This document shows, in pieces, positions 57,538 through 64,000 of a stretch of 64,000 bases of DNA. The notes below the pieces were generated by a model that saw nothing but the letters and a program-made list of their open reading frames with translations, was not told the origin of the DNA and ran no database searches. The translations under genes and the position numbers were made by a program. Every line of letters starts with the position of its first letter. Positions within the stretch are counted from its first letter, which is position 1. The DNA is from CAYNFP01 sp964396655 (GTDB lineage Bacteria > Bacillota_I > Bacilli_A > RF39 > UBA660), in assembly GCA_964396655.1 (NCBI GenBank), contig CAYNFP010000002.1, forward strand, positions 103,056-167,055. The letters are read 5' to 3'.

Positions 57538-57855
57538 ATGATAGATACGAAAGAGTATAGTTTTGAAGAATGTGGTTTAGATTTATTAAAAGGACGTATT
57601 TGTAATTACATAATTAAAAATGGAAGGAAATATATAGATCAAGTATTTGGTATTCGTTTTGGTAATTATTTTTTGAGAATAAAGTATAATCATCATATTT
57701 ATAAAGTGGTGATTATTAAAATTGAAAATGAAAGATATTGGTATTTAAAACCATATAATAAGTCATGTTATACAACTAACGCAAGAGATTATAATAGTTT
57801 TGAACTTGTTATTTACGCTATTAAAGAAGGTGATTTAATTATAAGTAAAAAATAA
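57538..57855 (+). CDS. small protein of unknown function, divergent from XRE repressor
   Basis: 105 residues, not recognised. Basic, soluble, beta-rich (YFLRIKYNHHIYKVVIIKIENERYWYLKPY), with a His-rich turn and two or three Cys. I chose ATG 57538 (AAAGG just upstream); an in-frame TTG at 57505 would place the start before the second operator palindrome and is unlikely. The divergent pairing with a small repressor and the operator-like sites resemble toxin-antitoxin or phage-remnant modules, but no toxin family is recognised. Confidence 0.65.
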   Translation: MIDTKEYSFEECGLDLLKGRICNYIIKNGRKYIDQVFGIRFGNYFLRIKYNHHIYKVVIIKIENERYWYLKPYNKSCYTTNARDYNSFELVIYAIKEGDLIISKK

Positions 57856-57970
57856 TTATTTAAATTTTAAACATTATACACTAAATTATTTTTGTTTTAG
57901 TTGGCGTAAATAGTATATTGGGATTTTTTTTGATTGATGATATAATAATATGTATAAATGGGTGATTTAA

Positions 57971-59281
57971 ATGAAAAACAATTACAAATATATTTTGTTA
58001 TTAGCTGTAGGATTTTTGTGGTGTTCACTATCATATTTATCACAAGAGATTGTATTACTTAATGTTTACGATAAAATTATTACAAATAATGTAATTATGA
58101 CTTATGATAGTTTTGCAATGGCACTTGGTATAATTCTTTTTATATTTTTATATAAAAAAAAATTTGATGTAAAAAAAATCTATATAGTATTTTTAATTAT
58201 TTCTATTTGTTTGAATATTGTATTCTATATAATAAATCCAAATTATATTTCTATGATTATTTCAATAGTTTTGTGTTTAATAGGCTCAGCAGGTTTTGGC
58301 GTCGCTTATCATTTTTCACTAATTACATCAAATGTAAAAAAAGATAATAGAGGTTTAATATTTGCTTTCGGTTATGGATGGGGTGCGTTTTTAACTTATT
58401 TAATATCTCTAATTCCAAATGATTTTATATCTTCAGCAAAACTACTTTTAATCTTACTACCTTTAATTTTAATTAATATTTATTTTATAAATATTAATGA
58501 CAAATTTAGTAATATTAAAGAAAATGATAAATTAACTTTTTTAGAAAAAAAGAAATTATTCTCTTTAATAGCTTTAATATTGGTTATGTCATTAATTTCT
58601 TCTTTTTCTTCAAATATGGTTGCTATATTTAATTATAGTAAGGAAACAGGATTTGCGTATTCAAGAATTTATTATGCAATAGGATTATTGGTTGCAGGAT
58701 ATTTTGCTGATAAAAATAACAAAGTATTTGAAATAGCATCTATATCTAGTTTATTGTTTCCATTAATAACAATTATTCTCTTTAAGGAACAAATAAATAT
58801 GTTAATGATAGCAAACTTAAATTATTTTTTTATATCATTTTTTGTAGTATATAGAACTTTATCATTTATGAATTTATCTAATAAAAACAAAATATATTTA
58901 TCTGCTTTTGGATTATGTATTTGCAGAGTAATTGAGGGTACACTTTCTTTATTAAATAATTATTTTGAATTTACTTATTTATTTTTAACAATATGTATAA
59001 TAATTTTAGTAGCTTTTATGATAGGAATTTATATTTATTTATACAGTTTGAATTTTGTAAATAAAGAAGATGTTTTTCAAGATTTTTGTGTTAAGTATAA
59101 ATTGAGTATTCAAGAAAAAAAGATTTTGAATTTAATTCTTCGAGATTACTCTAATCAAGATATAGCATCATCACTAGTTGTATCAATTAATACAGTTAGA
59201 AATCATGTAGCACATATTTACAAAAAATGTAATATGAAAAAAGAAAAAATTAAGGAGATTATAAACCAAAAGACTATATAG
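57971..59281 (+). CDS. membrane LuxR-type regulator (12-helix MFS-like sensor)
   Basis: 436 residues: about 12 helices (residues 5-365) laid out like an MFS transporter, then a C-terminal LuxR/GerE-type HTH (about 372-432: LSIQEKKILNLILRDYSNQDIASSL, VSINTVRNHVAHIYKKCNM). Such MFS-HTH proteins are known from Coriobacteria and some Bacillota and are thought to read a ligand through the membrane part. Each half is normal length. GGTGAT precedes the ATG, and a terminator overlaps the stop codon. The regulated genes may be the next two large proteins (inference). Confidence 0.9.
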   Translation: MKNNYKYILLLAVGFLWCSLSYLSQEIVLLNVYDKIITNNVIMTYDSFAMALGIILFIFLYKKKFDVKKIYIVFLIISICLNIVFYIINPNYISMIISIVLCLIGSAGFGVAYHFSLITSNVKKDNRGLIFAFGYGWGAFLTYLISLIPNDFISSAKLLLILLPLILINIYFININDKFSNIKENDKLTFLEKKKLFSLIALILVMSLISSFSSNMVAIFNYSKETGFAYSRIYYAIGLLVAGYFADKNNKVFEIASISSLLFPLITIILFKEQINMLMIANLNYFFISFFVVYRTLSFMNLSNKNKIYLSAFGLCICRVIEGTLSLLNNYFEFTYLFLTICIIILVAFMIGIYIYLYSLNFVNKEDVFQDFCVKYKLSIQEKKILNLILRDYSNQDIASSLVVSINTVRNHVAHIYKKCNMKKEKIKEIINQKTI

Positions 59282-59288
59282 TCTTTTT
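59268..59288 (+). terminator. palindromic terminator overlapping the LuxR gene's stop
   Basis: AAAAGACTATATAGTCTTTT is fully palindromic and continues in T. Confidence 0.8.
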
Positions 59289-59357
59289 TTGATTAATCCA
59301 AATTTAGAAAATGTATGATACGATTAATTTATAAAACTAGGAGGGAGGAATTTTTGT

Positions 59358-59480
59358 GAACTTACAAAAGAAATTGAAAATCCAAAAACTGGTGATGGAA
59401 CAATGAATTTAATAATACTTGGTAGTGCTTCATTGATTGGTTTACTTAGAGCAAGTATATATTTAAAGAAAAAAATTTAA
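59358..59480 (+). pseudogene. orphan NPKTG sortase-type sorting signal (remnant of a wall-anchored protein)
   Basis: A 40-codon frame contains ENPKTGDGTMN, a hydrophobic stretch (LIILGSASLIGLL) and a tail ending LKKKI: the complete C-terminal sorting signal of a sortase substrate, with NPKTG as the LPXTG variant. There is no body and no in-frame start upstream; a strong GGAGGGAGG sits just before, but its nearest start (GTG 59356) is in a different frame and ends after 16 codons. The protein's main part has apparently been deleted or replaced. No sortase gene is in the window. Confidence 0.55.
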
Positions 59481-59501
59481 TTAATAATAGGGATGGGTAT
59501 A

Positions 59502-61847
59502 ATGAAAGATATGTTCAAAAAATATTGGTGGATTATAATAATTTTGGTAGTAATTATTATAGTTGCACTATTACTATATTTTAAAGTATTTAAAAATTAT
59601 TTTGGTAAAACTACTCCTTGTACAGAAAACGAAATTTCTGCAGTTAGTGAATTTGATTTTTCTGATCAGTGGATTAATTACTTAATGATGAACCAAAGTA
59701 TAGTTCCAAGTGATGTTCTTGATTGTTTAAAAGAGCATTTGGGAGAATATAAAATAGTAAAGATGAATGGTCAAGAAAGATTAGAACTTACTATGGAAGA
59801 TTTTACAAAAATAAAAGCAATATTTAAATTGCATGGATATACACCAACTATATTGTCAGAAATTAATAATAAAAAGTTGAGCAACAGAAAATTGAATAAA
59901 CTTATTAAAGAAAATGATAAATATTTAGTTGATACTAAAGTTTATCCTAAACCAGAAGATGGAAACAAATTTTTAAGTTTCTTTGAATTAAATGAAGAGA
60001 AAATATTAGATTCTGCATTAGGTGTTACTTTAAAATCGCCAAAAGAAGTAACAGTGACAAATGTTACTCGAGCAGGTTTGACGAGAAGTATTGTTCTTAC
60101 AAATACTTCGGATAAAAAAGTTCAAATAGAAAGTGCTATATTAAATGATAATGAATGGTCTACAGTTGATGGCTATGATAAGAATTTGATAATTAACTGG
60201 GATGATCAAGAAAATGGGATGGTATTGATAATATCTAATCCAAAAGCGATCCTTGAACCAGGTGAGTCAACTGTTGTTAGATATAACATGAGCGGCGATT
60301 TTAGTAAAGATTTTTCTTTTATTAATTGCTATTCATTTTATATAAATGATGGAACTAATAGAGAACTTTTGGCGAGTGTAGTTAAAACAAATGTTAAGCC
60401 ATCTGAAAAGAATAATAAAATGTATAAAATAAAGGGAACAATATATGATGAAGAAACTGGATTACCAATTCCATTTATTGATGTTCAAACATCAATATCT
60501 AACGGAAAAGTAACAACAGATATTCATGGACACTATGAAATTGAAGTACCAGGAATTTTATATGAACAATCAAATAATTATGCAAGAGCAACAGTTTTTG
60601 TAAATACAATATCTGTTATGCAAAGTAATCAATCAATTGTTAATGATGATTACTCAGAAGATAGTTTTATAGTTGAAAGTGGTAAGGATATAGTATTAAA
60701 CTTTGCCTTAAAACGAAAACCGGAACAATATACTTATAAAATAACAAATAATTATGATTTATCAATGCAAGCTTATGGATTTGATACAGATTCTGATATA
60801 ATTGCAGTAACACCATTTCATACAAATTATTCAGAAGACTATAAATATGAAAAAGGAATGGTTCGTGTATTTGATAAAACAGGTAAATTATTATTTGAAA
60901 AGAATATTTATGGTGAAGATAGAACTGTAGATGTTTCAACTGGTGGTAAATATGTAACGGCTATAGTACATTCTAAAACTGAGGTTGATACAGTATATGT
61001 TTGGAATATAAAAGGCAATGAAGTATTATCTTATAAAATGAATTACAAAGAAAACGAAAATTTAATTGTTAAAGAATATAATAATAAACCAAAATATGAA
61101 TCTAGTTTGTATGATGCGGAAATATCAAATGATAATACTAAATTAGCAATTCAATCAAAAAATGGACATGTACAAATAATAGATATAAAAACAAAAGGAG
61201 TCATTAGAGAATTCTTTATGGATTCTGAATGTTCTCATAAATTATTATTTTCAAAAGATGATAAAATAATTTATACATCATCTACAGCTGGAACTTTAAC
61301 TGCAATAGAAATTTCAACTGGTAAGGTATTATGGGAAAAATATATTGAGATGTTTATAATGGATTATATATTAACTGATGATTCATTAATTACTTCAACT
61401 AAAGCTACTGGAACATCATATTTAATTAGTTCAGATTTAAAAACTGGTAAAACCAATTGGACTTTAGAAGTTGGTATGAGATGTTCTAAAATGTCTATAT
61501 CAAAAAATGGTAAAACATTATTTTGGGGAACAGATACAGGTGCATCTAATGAAGGAGCAATGCTAATTAATATAGAAACCGGTTCACCATTATGGGGACC
61601 TGTATCTGGAAAACAAGCTGGAGCATTTTGTAATAATGATAATTATATTTTAACAAGAAGTGGTGGTAATTTAGATATGTTTACTATTACTGGTGAGCAT
61701 GTTTACTCAGCAAACATTGCACCCGATAATAATTCAATGAGCTGGGGTGTATATATAAGTGAAGATTGTAAAAATATAGTTACATTTGCAGGTGGCGAAA
61801 CAAATAGTAGATTTAAAGGAGTAATGTATGCTTTGGAAAGAGAATAA
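59502..61847 (+). CDS. large membrane-anchored protein: carboxypeptidase-regulatory-like domain and PQQ-type beta-propeller
   Basis: 781 residues. One helix (about 8-30), a mixed domain to about 190, a beta-sandwich (about 190-305), a carboxypeptidase-regulatory-like domain (about 308-410: IKGTIYDEETGLPIPFIDVQTS, TTDIHGHYEIEVPG), then a C-terminal beta-propeller (about 415-781) with PQQ-like blades: IEISTGKVLWEK, SSDLKTGKTNWTLEVG, INIETGSPLWGP. Probably an exported surface protein. The start could be ATG 59493, but 59502 has better SD spacing (AGGGATGGG). It is co-transcribed with the next gene, which overlaps by 20 bp. Confidence 0.8.
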   Translation: MKDMFKKYWWIIIILVVIIIVALLLYFKVFKNYFGKTTPCTENEISAVSEFDFSDQWINYLMMNQSIVPSDVLDCLKEHLGEYKIVKMNGQERLELTMEDFTKIKAIFKLHGYTPTILSEINNKKLSNRKLNKLIKENDKYLVDTKVYPKPEDGNKFLSFFELNEEKILDSALGVTLKSPKEVTVTNVTRAGLTRSIVLTNTSDKKVQIESAILNDNEWSTVDGYDKNLIINWDDQENGMVLIISNPKAILEPGESTVVRYNMSGDFSKDFSFINCYSFYINDGTNRELLASVVKTNVKPSEKNNKMYKIKGTIYDEETGLPIPFIDVQTSISNGKVTTDIHGHYEIEVPGILYEQSNNYARATVFVNTISVMQSNQSIVNDDYSEDSFIVESGKDIVLNFALKRKPEQYTYKITNNYDLSMQAYGFDTDSDIIAVTPFHTNYSEDYKYEKGMVRVFDKTGKLLFEKNIYGEDRTVDVSTGGKYVTAIVHSKTEVDTVYVWNIKGNEVLSYKMNYKENENLIVKEYNNKPKYESSLYDAEISNDNTKLAIQSKNGHVQIIDIKTKGVIREFFMDSECSHKLLFSKDDKIIYTSSTAGTLTAIEISTGKVLWEKYIEMFIMDYILTDDSLITSTKATGTSYLISSDLKTGKTNWTLEVGMRCSKMSISKNGKTLFWGTDTGASNEGAMLINIETGSPLWGPVSGKQAGAFCNNDNYILTRSGGNLDMFTITGEHVYSANIAPDNNSMSWGVYISEDCKNIVTFAGGETNSRFKGVMYALERE

Positions 61848-63114
61848 TAAGAAAAAGAATATAATAATTATTGGTTCAATCGTTTTAGCAATATTAATAG
61901 GAATTATAATATTTATAATATTTAGAAATAAGCCAATTGAGGATAAAGATTTTACAGAATATTTAAAAAATAATTCAACAGAAATATATGAACTAAATAA
62001 GAATACAAAAATTGATTTGAGTACTATTACATTATTAAATGATAAAGATATTGTTTTAATGAATTGTAAATTGATTTTTGTTGGAAATTATGTACCTAGT
62101 GATTATAAAATTACTATAAGAAATGAAAAAACTAATTCAACATTTGATTTTGAAAAAGTTGAATTTGATTTATCTAAATCAAACAACAGTATTTTTGATT
62201 TACAAACTGGTATCAAATTTATTTATAATAAAAAGAATGAATTAATTAAAGTACAAAAAGGTGACACTTGGACAACAATTATGAAGAACGATTTATTTGA
62301 TTCCACTAAAGAGAATGAACTAACTGCAAATGAGATAACTTCAACAGAAAATTTTATTGAAAAGTTTAATAGTGATGTAACCCAATTTTCTGTGAAGAAA
62401 GATATGACATTAAACTTAAGTGATTCAACTATTAATAAATCAATAGTAATAAACACTGCAGAAAACAAATTAATCTTAAACGGCACTTTAACAGCAACTG
62501 ATAGTACAGAAATTAGAATTGAGGGAAATGGTAAAGTTGATTTATCTAATCTTGAAGTAATTTATAACAATGATGAAGATATTGATATTCAAAAAACAAT
62601 AATCCATATTTCTATAAATTATAAAAATATTATCGGTGAGCCAAAATTATCAGATGGATTAAAATTTAGAATAACTGATGATGGAAATAATGCTTATGTT
62701 GAGTATTTTCATAAAAGCACAGCTACTTTAAAAAATGTGGTATATACTGGAATTAAAAATTGTTTAGAGGGAAAAACGACTGATACATTATGTAATCTAG
62801 AAATTGGTCAAGTAGAGAATAGTATTACGATTAATTTAGATAATCCAAATATTACAAGTAATATTCATTTTAAATTTAATGAAAATATTAAATTAATATT
62901 AACGGGTTCTGTAATATTTAATGGAGGAGCATATCGCTTTGAGGGAACTGGAAATGTTGATATGACTAAGTTAAAAATTAATGCAAGTTCGGAAGTTGGG
63001 AAAACCAAAACAAACGACATTATTTGGTATGAATCTGGCAAAATAAATTTACAATATAATGGAAATTTTGATATTGTCACAAATGGTAAAATGAAAGTAT
63101 TACGATATAATTAA
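61828..63114 (+). CDS. membrane-anchored repeat protein, possible beta-solenoid
   Basis: 428 residues, one helix (about 12-31), then an exported region with at least three related strand-rich repeats. Compare DIVLMNCKLIFVGNY (about 72), NKLILNGTLTATDSTEIRIE (about 212) and IKLILTGSVIFNGGAYRFEG (about 352), each followed by GNGKVDLSNLEV- or GTGNVDMTKLKI-like turns. Spacing is about 140 residues. This suggests a parallel beta-helix or similar fold, but no family is named. It starts inside the upstream propeller gene with GGAG as SD, so the two are translationally coupled and probably act together. Confidence 0.78.
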   Translation: MLWKENNKKKNIIIIGSIVLAILIGIIIFIIFRNKPIEDKDFTEYLKNNSTEIYELNKNTKIDLSTITLLNDKDIVLMNCKLIFVGNYVPSDYKITIRNEKTNSTFDFEKVEFDLSKSNNSIFDLQTGIKFIYNKKNELIKVQKGDTWTTIMKNDLFDSTKENELTANEITSTENFIEKFNSDVTQFSVKKDMTLNLSDSTINKSIVINTAENKLILNGTLTATDSTEIRIEGNGKVDLSNLEVIYNNDEDIDIQKTIIHISINYKNIIGEPKLSDGLKFRITDDGNNAYVEYFHKSTATLKNVVYTGIKNCLEGKTTDTLCNLEIGQVENSITINLDNPNITSNIHFKFNENIKLILTGSVIFNGGAYRFEGTGNVDMTKLKINASSEVGKTKTNDIIWYESGKINLQYNGNFDIVTNGKMKVLRYN

Positions 63115-63130
63115 TTATTTAAAAAGGCAA

Positions 63131-63364
63131 TTACAAATAGTAATCGTCTTTTTCTTTTATAGAATTTATATCTTTATTATCTAATATTTTTTTGTTGTAG
63201 AAATCATCAACAACTTGTTTATATATTTGGCTTTTCGTTCCCCAACCAAAAAGTTTATCTTTTAAGAATTTTGTTAATTTAGCAAATTTTTCCTTAAAGT
63301 AGAATAAACTCTTTTTTAATGAAAAATTTTCTTCCTCTAAATCATCAATCTTTTCTTCTTGCTC
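63131..63364 (-). pseudogene. C-terminal fragment of a mobilization/relaxase-like protein
   Basis: A 77-residue minus-strand frame with no start codon: Glu/Lys coiled opening (EEKIDDLEEENFSLKKSL), then KLTKFLKDKLFGWGTKSQIY and KQVVDDFYNKKILDNKDINSI. The order (coiled coil, KxxKDKLFGWG, YKQVVDDFY) resembles the C-terminal tail of MobV/Pre-type relaxases of small plasmids and elements. The N-terminal catalytic domain is absent. It overlaps the 3' end of the next minus-strand gene in another frame. The family call is tentative. Confidence 0.4.
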
Positions 63365-63632
63365 TTATATTTTTTAAATAGCCTTTTAAATTGGTCAAAG
63401 GTATTTTATTAGATAAATTTTCAACATAAACAAATTCGTGTTCAATAAACATTAAGAATAGGACATTATTAATAATAACTTTATGAGGTTCAACATAAGC
63501 GATATTGGTATGATCAATAATTCGGAAACTTCCATTAGTCGCTTTATAATTAGAACCACAAGCCCATTTTAATTTAGTAATGAGATCAGAACTCATTTTG
63601 ATTTCTTTTTTTGTAATATTAATAATACACAC
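63345..63632 (-). CDS. small protein of unknown function
   Basis: 95 residues, not recognised. Start GTG 63632 has AAGGAAAGG 4 nt before it; an ATG 12 codons inside has no SD. Soluble and beta-rich (FRIIDHTNIAYVEPHKVIINNVLFLMFIEHEFVYVE, with a basic tail NIRARRKD). It runs into the mobilization-like fragment, which suggests the 3' side has been rearranged. It lies between that fragment and tRNA-Gly. Confidence 0.55.
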   Translation of the reverse strand: MCIINITKKEIKMSSDLITKLKWACGSNYKATNGSFRIIDHTNIAYVEPHKVIINNVLFLMFIEHEFVYVENLSNKIPLTNLKGYLKNIRARRKD

Positions 63633-63652
63633 ACATCCTTTCCTTAAAACAC

Positions 63653-63680
63653 AAAAAAATCAATCTTTCGATTGATTTAA
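63653..63680 (-). terminator. minus-strand terminator after tRNA-Gly
   Basis: On the minus strand the AATCAATC/GATTGATT stem is followed by T. It resembles the hairpins at 55731 and 57057. Confidence 0.65.
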
Positions 63681-63717
63681 TCAATTAACATCGCATTGGT
63701 GCGACGATTTTATCTTT

Positions 63718-63792
63718 TGGAGCAGGTGATGGGAATCGGACCCACGTTAGCAGCTTGGAAGGCTGAAGTTCTACCATTAAACTACACCTGCA
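63718..63792 (-). tRNA. tRNA-Gly(TCC)
   Basis: On the minus strand: acceptor GCAGGTG/CACCTGC, anticodon loop CTTCCAA with anticodon TCC, T arm GTGGG-TCCGATT-CCCAT. CCA is encoded. With tRNA-Gly(GCC) at 38952 it covers Gly codons. Confidence 0.93.
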
Positions 63793-64000
63793 ATTTGTTT
63801 TAACAGAAACTATTTTATCTAATTTATGAGGAATTGTCAAGGTTTTATAGTAATTATATTTTACTATATGAATATATGTTTGTATAATATTAAGATTATT
63901 TAATTAAAAAAAGTTTGAAGAGAATAAAAAGGATAAAAATTATTTTTTTGAACTAGTCAAGTAAAAGTAGACACATTAAAAAGATTTCAGAACCCCAATT
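63793..64000. other. AT-rich stretch at window end, no gene seen
   Basis: There is no credible frame or hairpin with a T tract. A segment near 63957-63978 (GTCAAGTAAAAGTAGACACA) has the look of a transposon end and shares AAAAGTAGAC with the hairpin at 51969, but the rest lies beyond the window. Confidence 0.3.

Noticed and set aside
57505..57855. Start of the XRE-linked gene at TTG 57505
   Set aside because: It would place the start at the promoter's -10 region and before the second operator; ATG 57538 has a purine-rich site.
1..64000. Mycoplasma-type code with TGA as Trp
   Set aside because: Several genes end at TGA (1653, 42330, 49681) and Trp is encoded by TGG, so the standard bacterial code applies.

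Overview
The window is AT-rich DNA (roughly a quarter G+C by eye) from a low-GC Bacillota. The Shine-Dalgarno (SD) sequences are strong AGGAGG/AGGTGAT types. TGA is used as an ordinary stop, so this is not a Mycoplasma-code genome. A partial CotJB-like spore-coat gene, LTA-synthase-type sulfatases, LCP and GtrA/GT2 proteins, a SpoVB-type flippase, a SAM-I riboswitch before metK and many small membrane-anchored Lys/Asn/Tyr-rich proteins fit an uncultured gut member of the Bacilli (RF39/Erysipelotrichales-like). That placement is inference from gene content only.

Layout: 1-3600 holds cotJB (minus, partial) and tRNA t6A genes (tsaE, tsaB and a rimI-tsaD fusion). 3650-9860 has a discoidin-like surface protein, a GtrA/GT2 pair, a P2-type Ca2+ ATPase that seems to start at ATT, and an unknown gene. 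9967-18900 is a long plus-strand run: ligA, a membrane sensor with a degenerate GGDEF domain, a YihY/BrkB protein, an LTA-synthase-family sulfatase and small membrane proteins. 18970-21800 holds a P-loop kinase and pcrA, separated by a duplicated terminator-promoter block. 22780-27250 holds secreted or membrane-anchored proteins: a PT-repeat protein, a Cys-rich pilin-like protein, a thioredoxin-like protein and a LysM protein. 27322-31760 has tRNA-Cys, an amidinohydrolase, a class-A beta-lactamase fold protein, an XRE regulator with membrane segments and a second thioredoxin-like protein.

31751-38912 covers envelope and lipid-carrier genes: a flippase, an ATP-grasp protein, a cysteine-synthase-like enzyme and a tight PAP2-patatin-PopT operon. 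38952-45400 has tRNA-Gly(GCC), three DNA glycosylases interleaved with a second LTA-synthase-family gene, an SDR, and metK under a SAM-I riboswitch. 45440-52000 has a broken membrane-protein gene, an LCP protein, an intact GGDEF cyclase, a ZIP transporter behind a perfect inverted repeat, and yvcK. 52068-55610 holds a methanogenesis-marker-8 (DUF2099) homologue divergent from a LysR regulator, then a BtrH/DUF4872 protein and a 45-codon ORF.

55750-64000 looks accessory: an XRE repressor facing an unknown gene across two matching 16-bp palindromes, a membrane LuxR-type regulator, an orphan NPKTG sorting signal, two large membrane-anchored extracellular proteins, a mobilization-protein-like remnant and tRNA-Gly(TCC). 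Four genes (pcrA, two small genes and a PAP2 gene) have start codons only 6-7 nt after an extended -10 box and no SD, so they may be leaderless. The best candidates for undescribed biology are the mmp8-like/LysR/BtrH neighbourhood and the XRE/operator/unknown-gene module.
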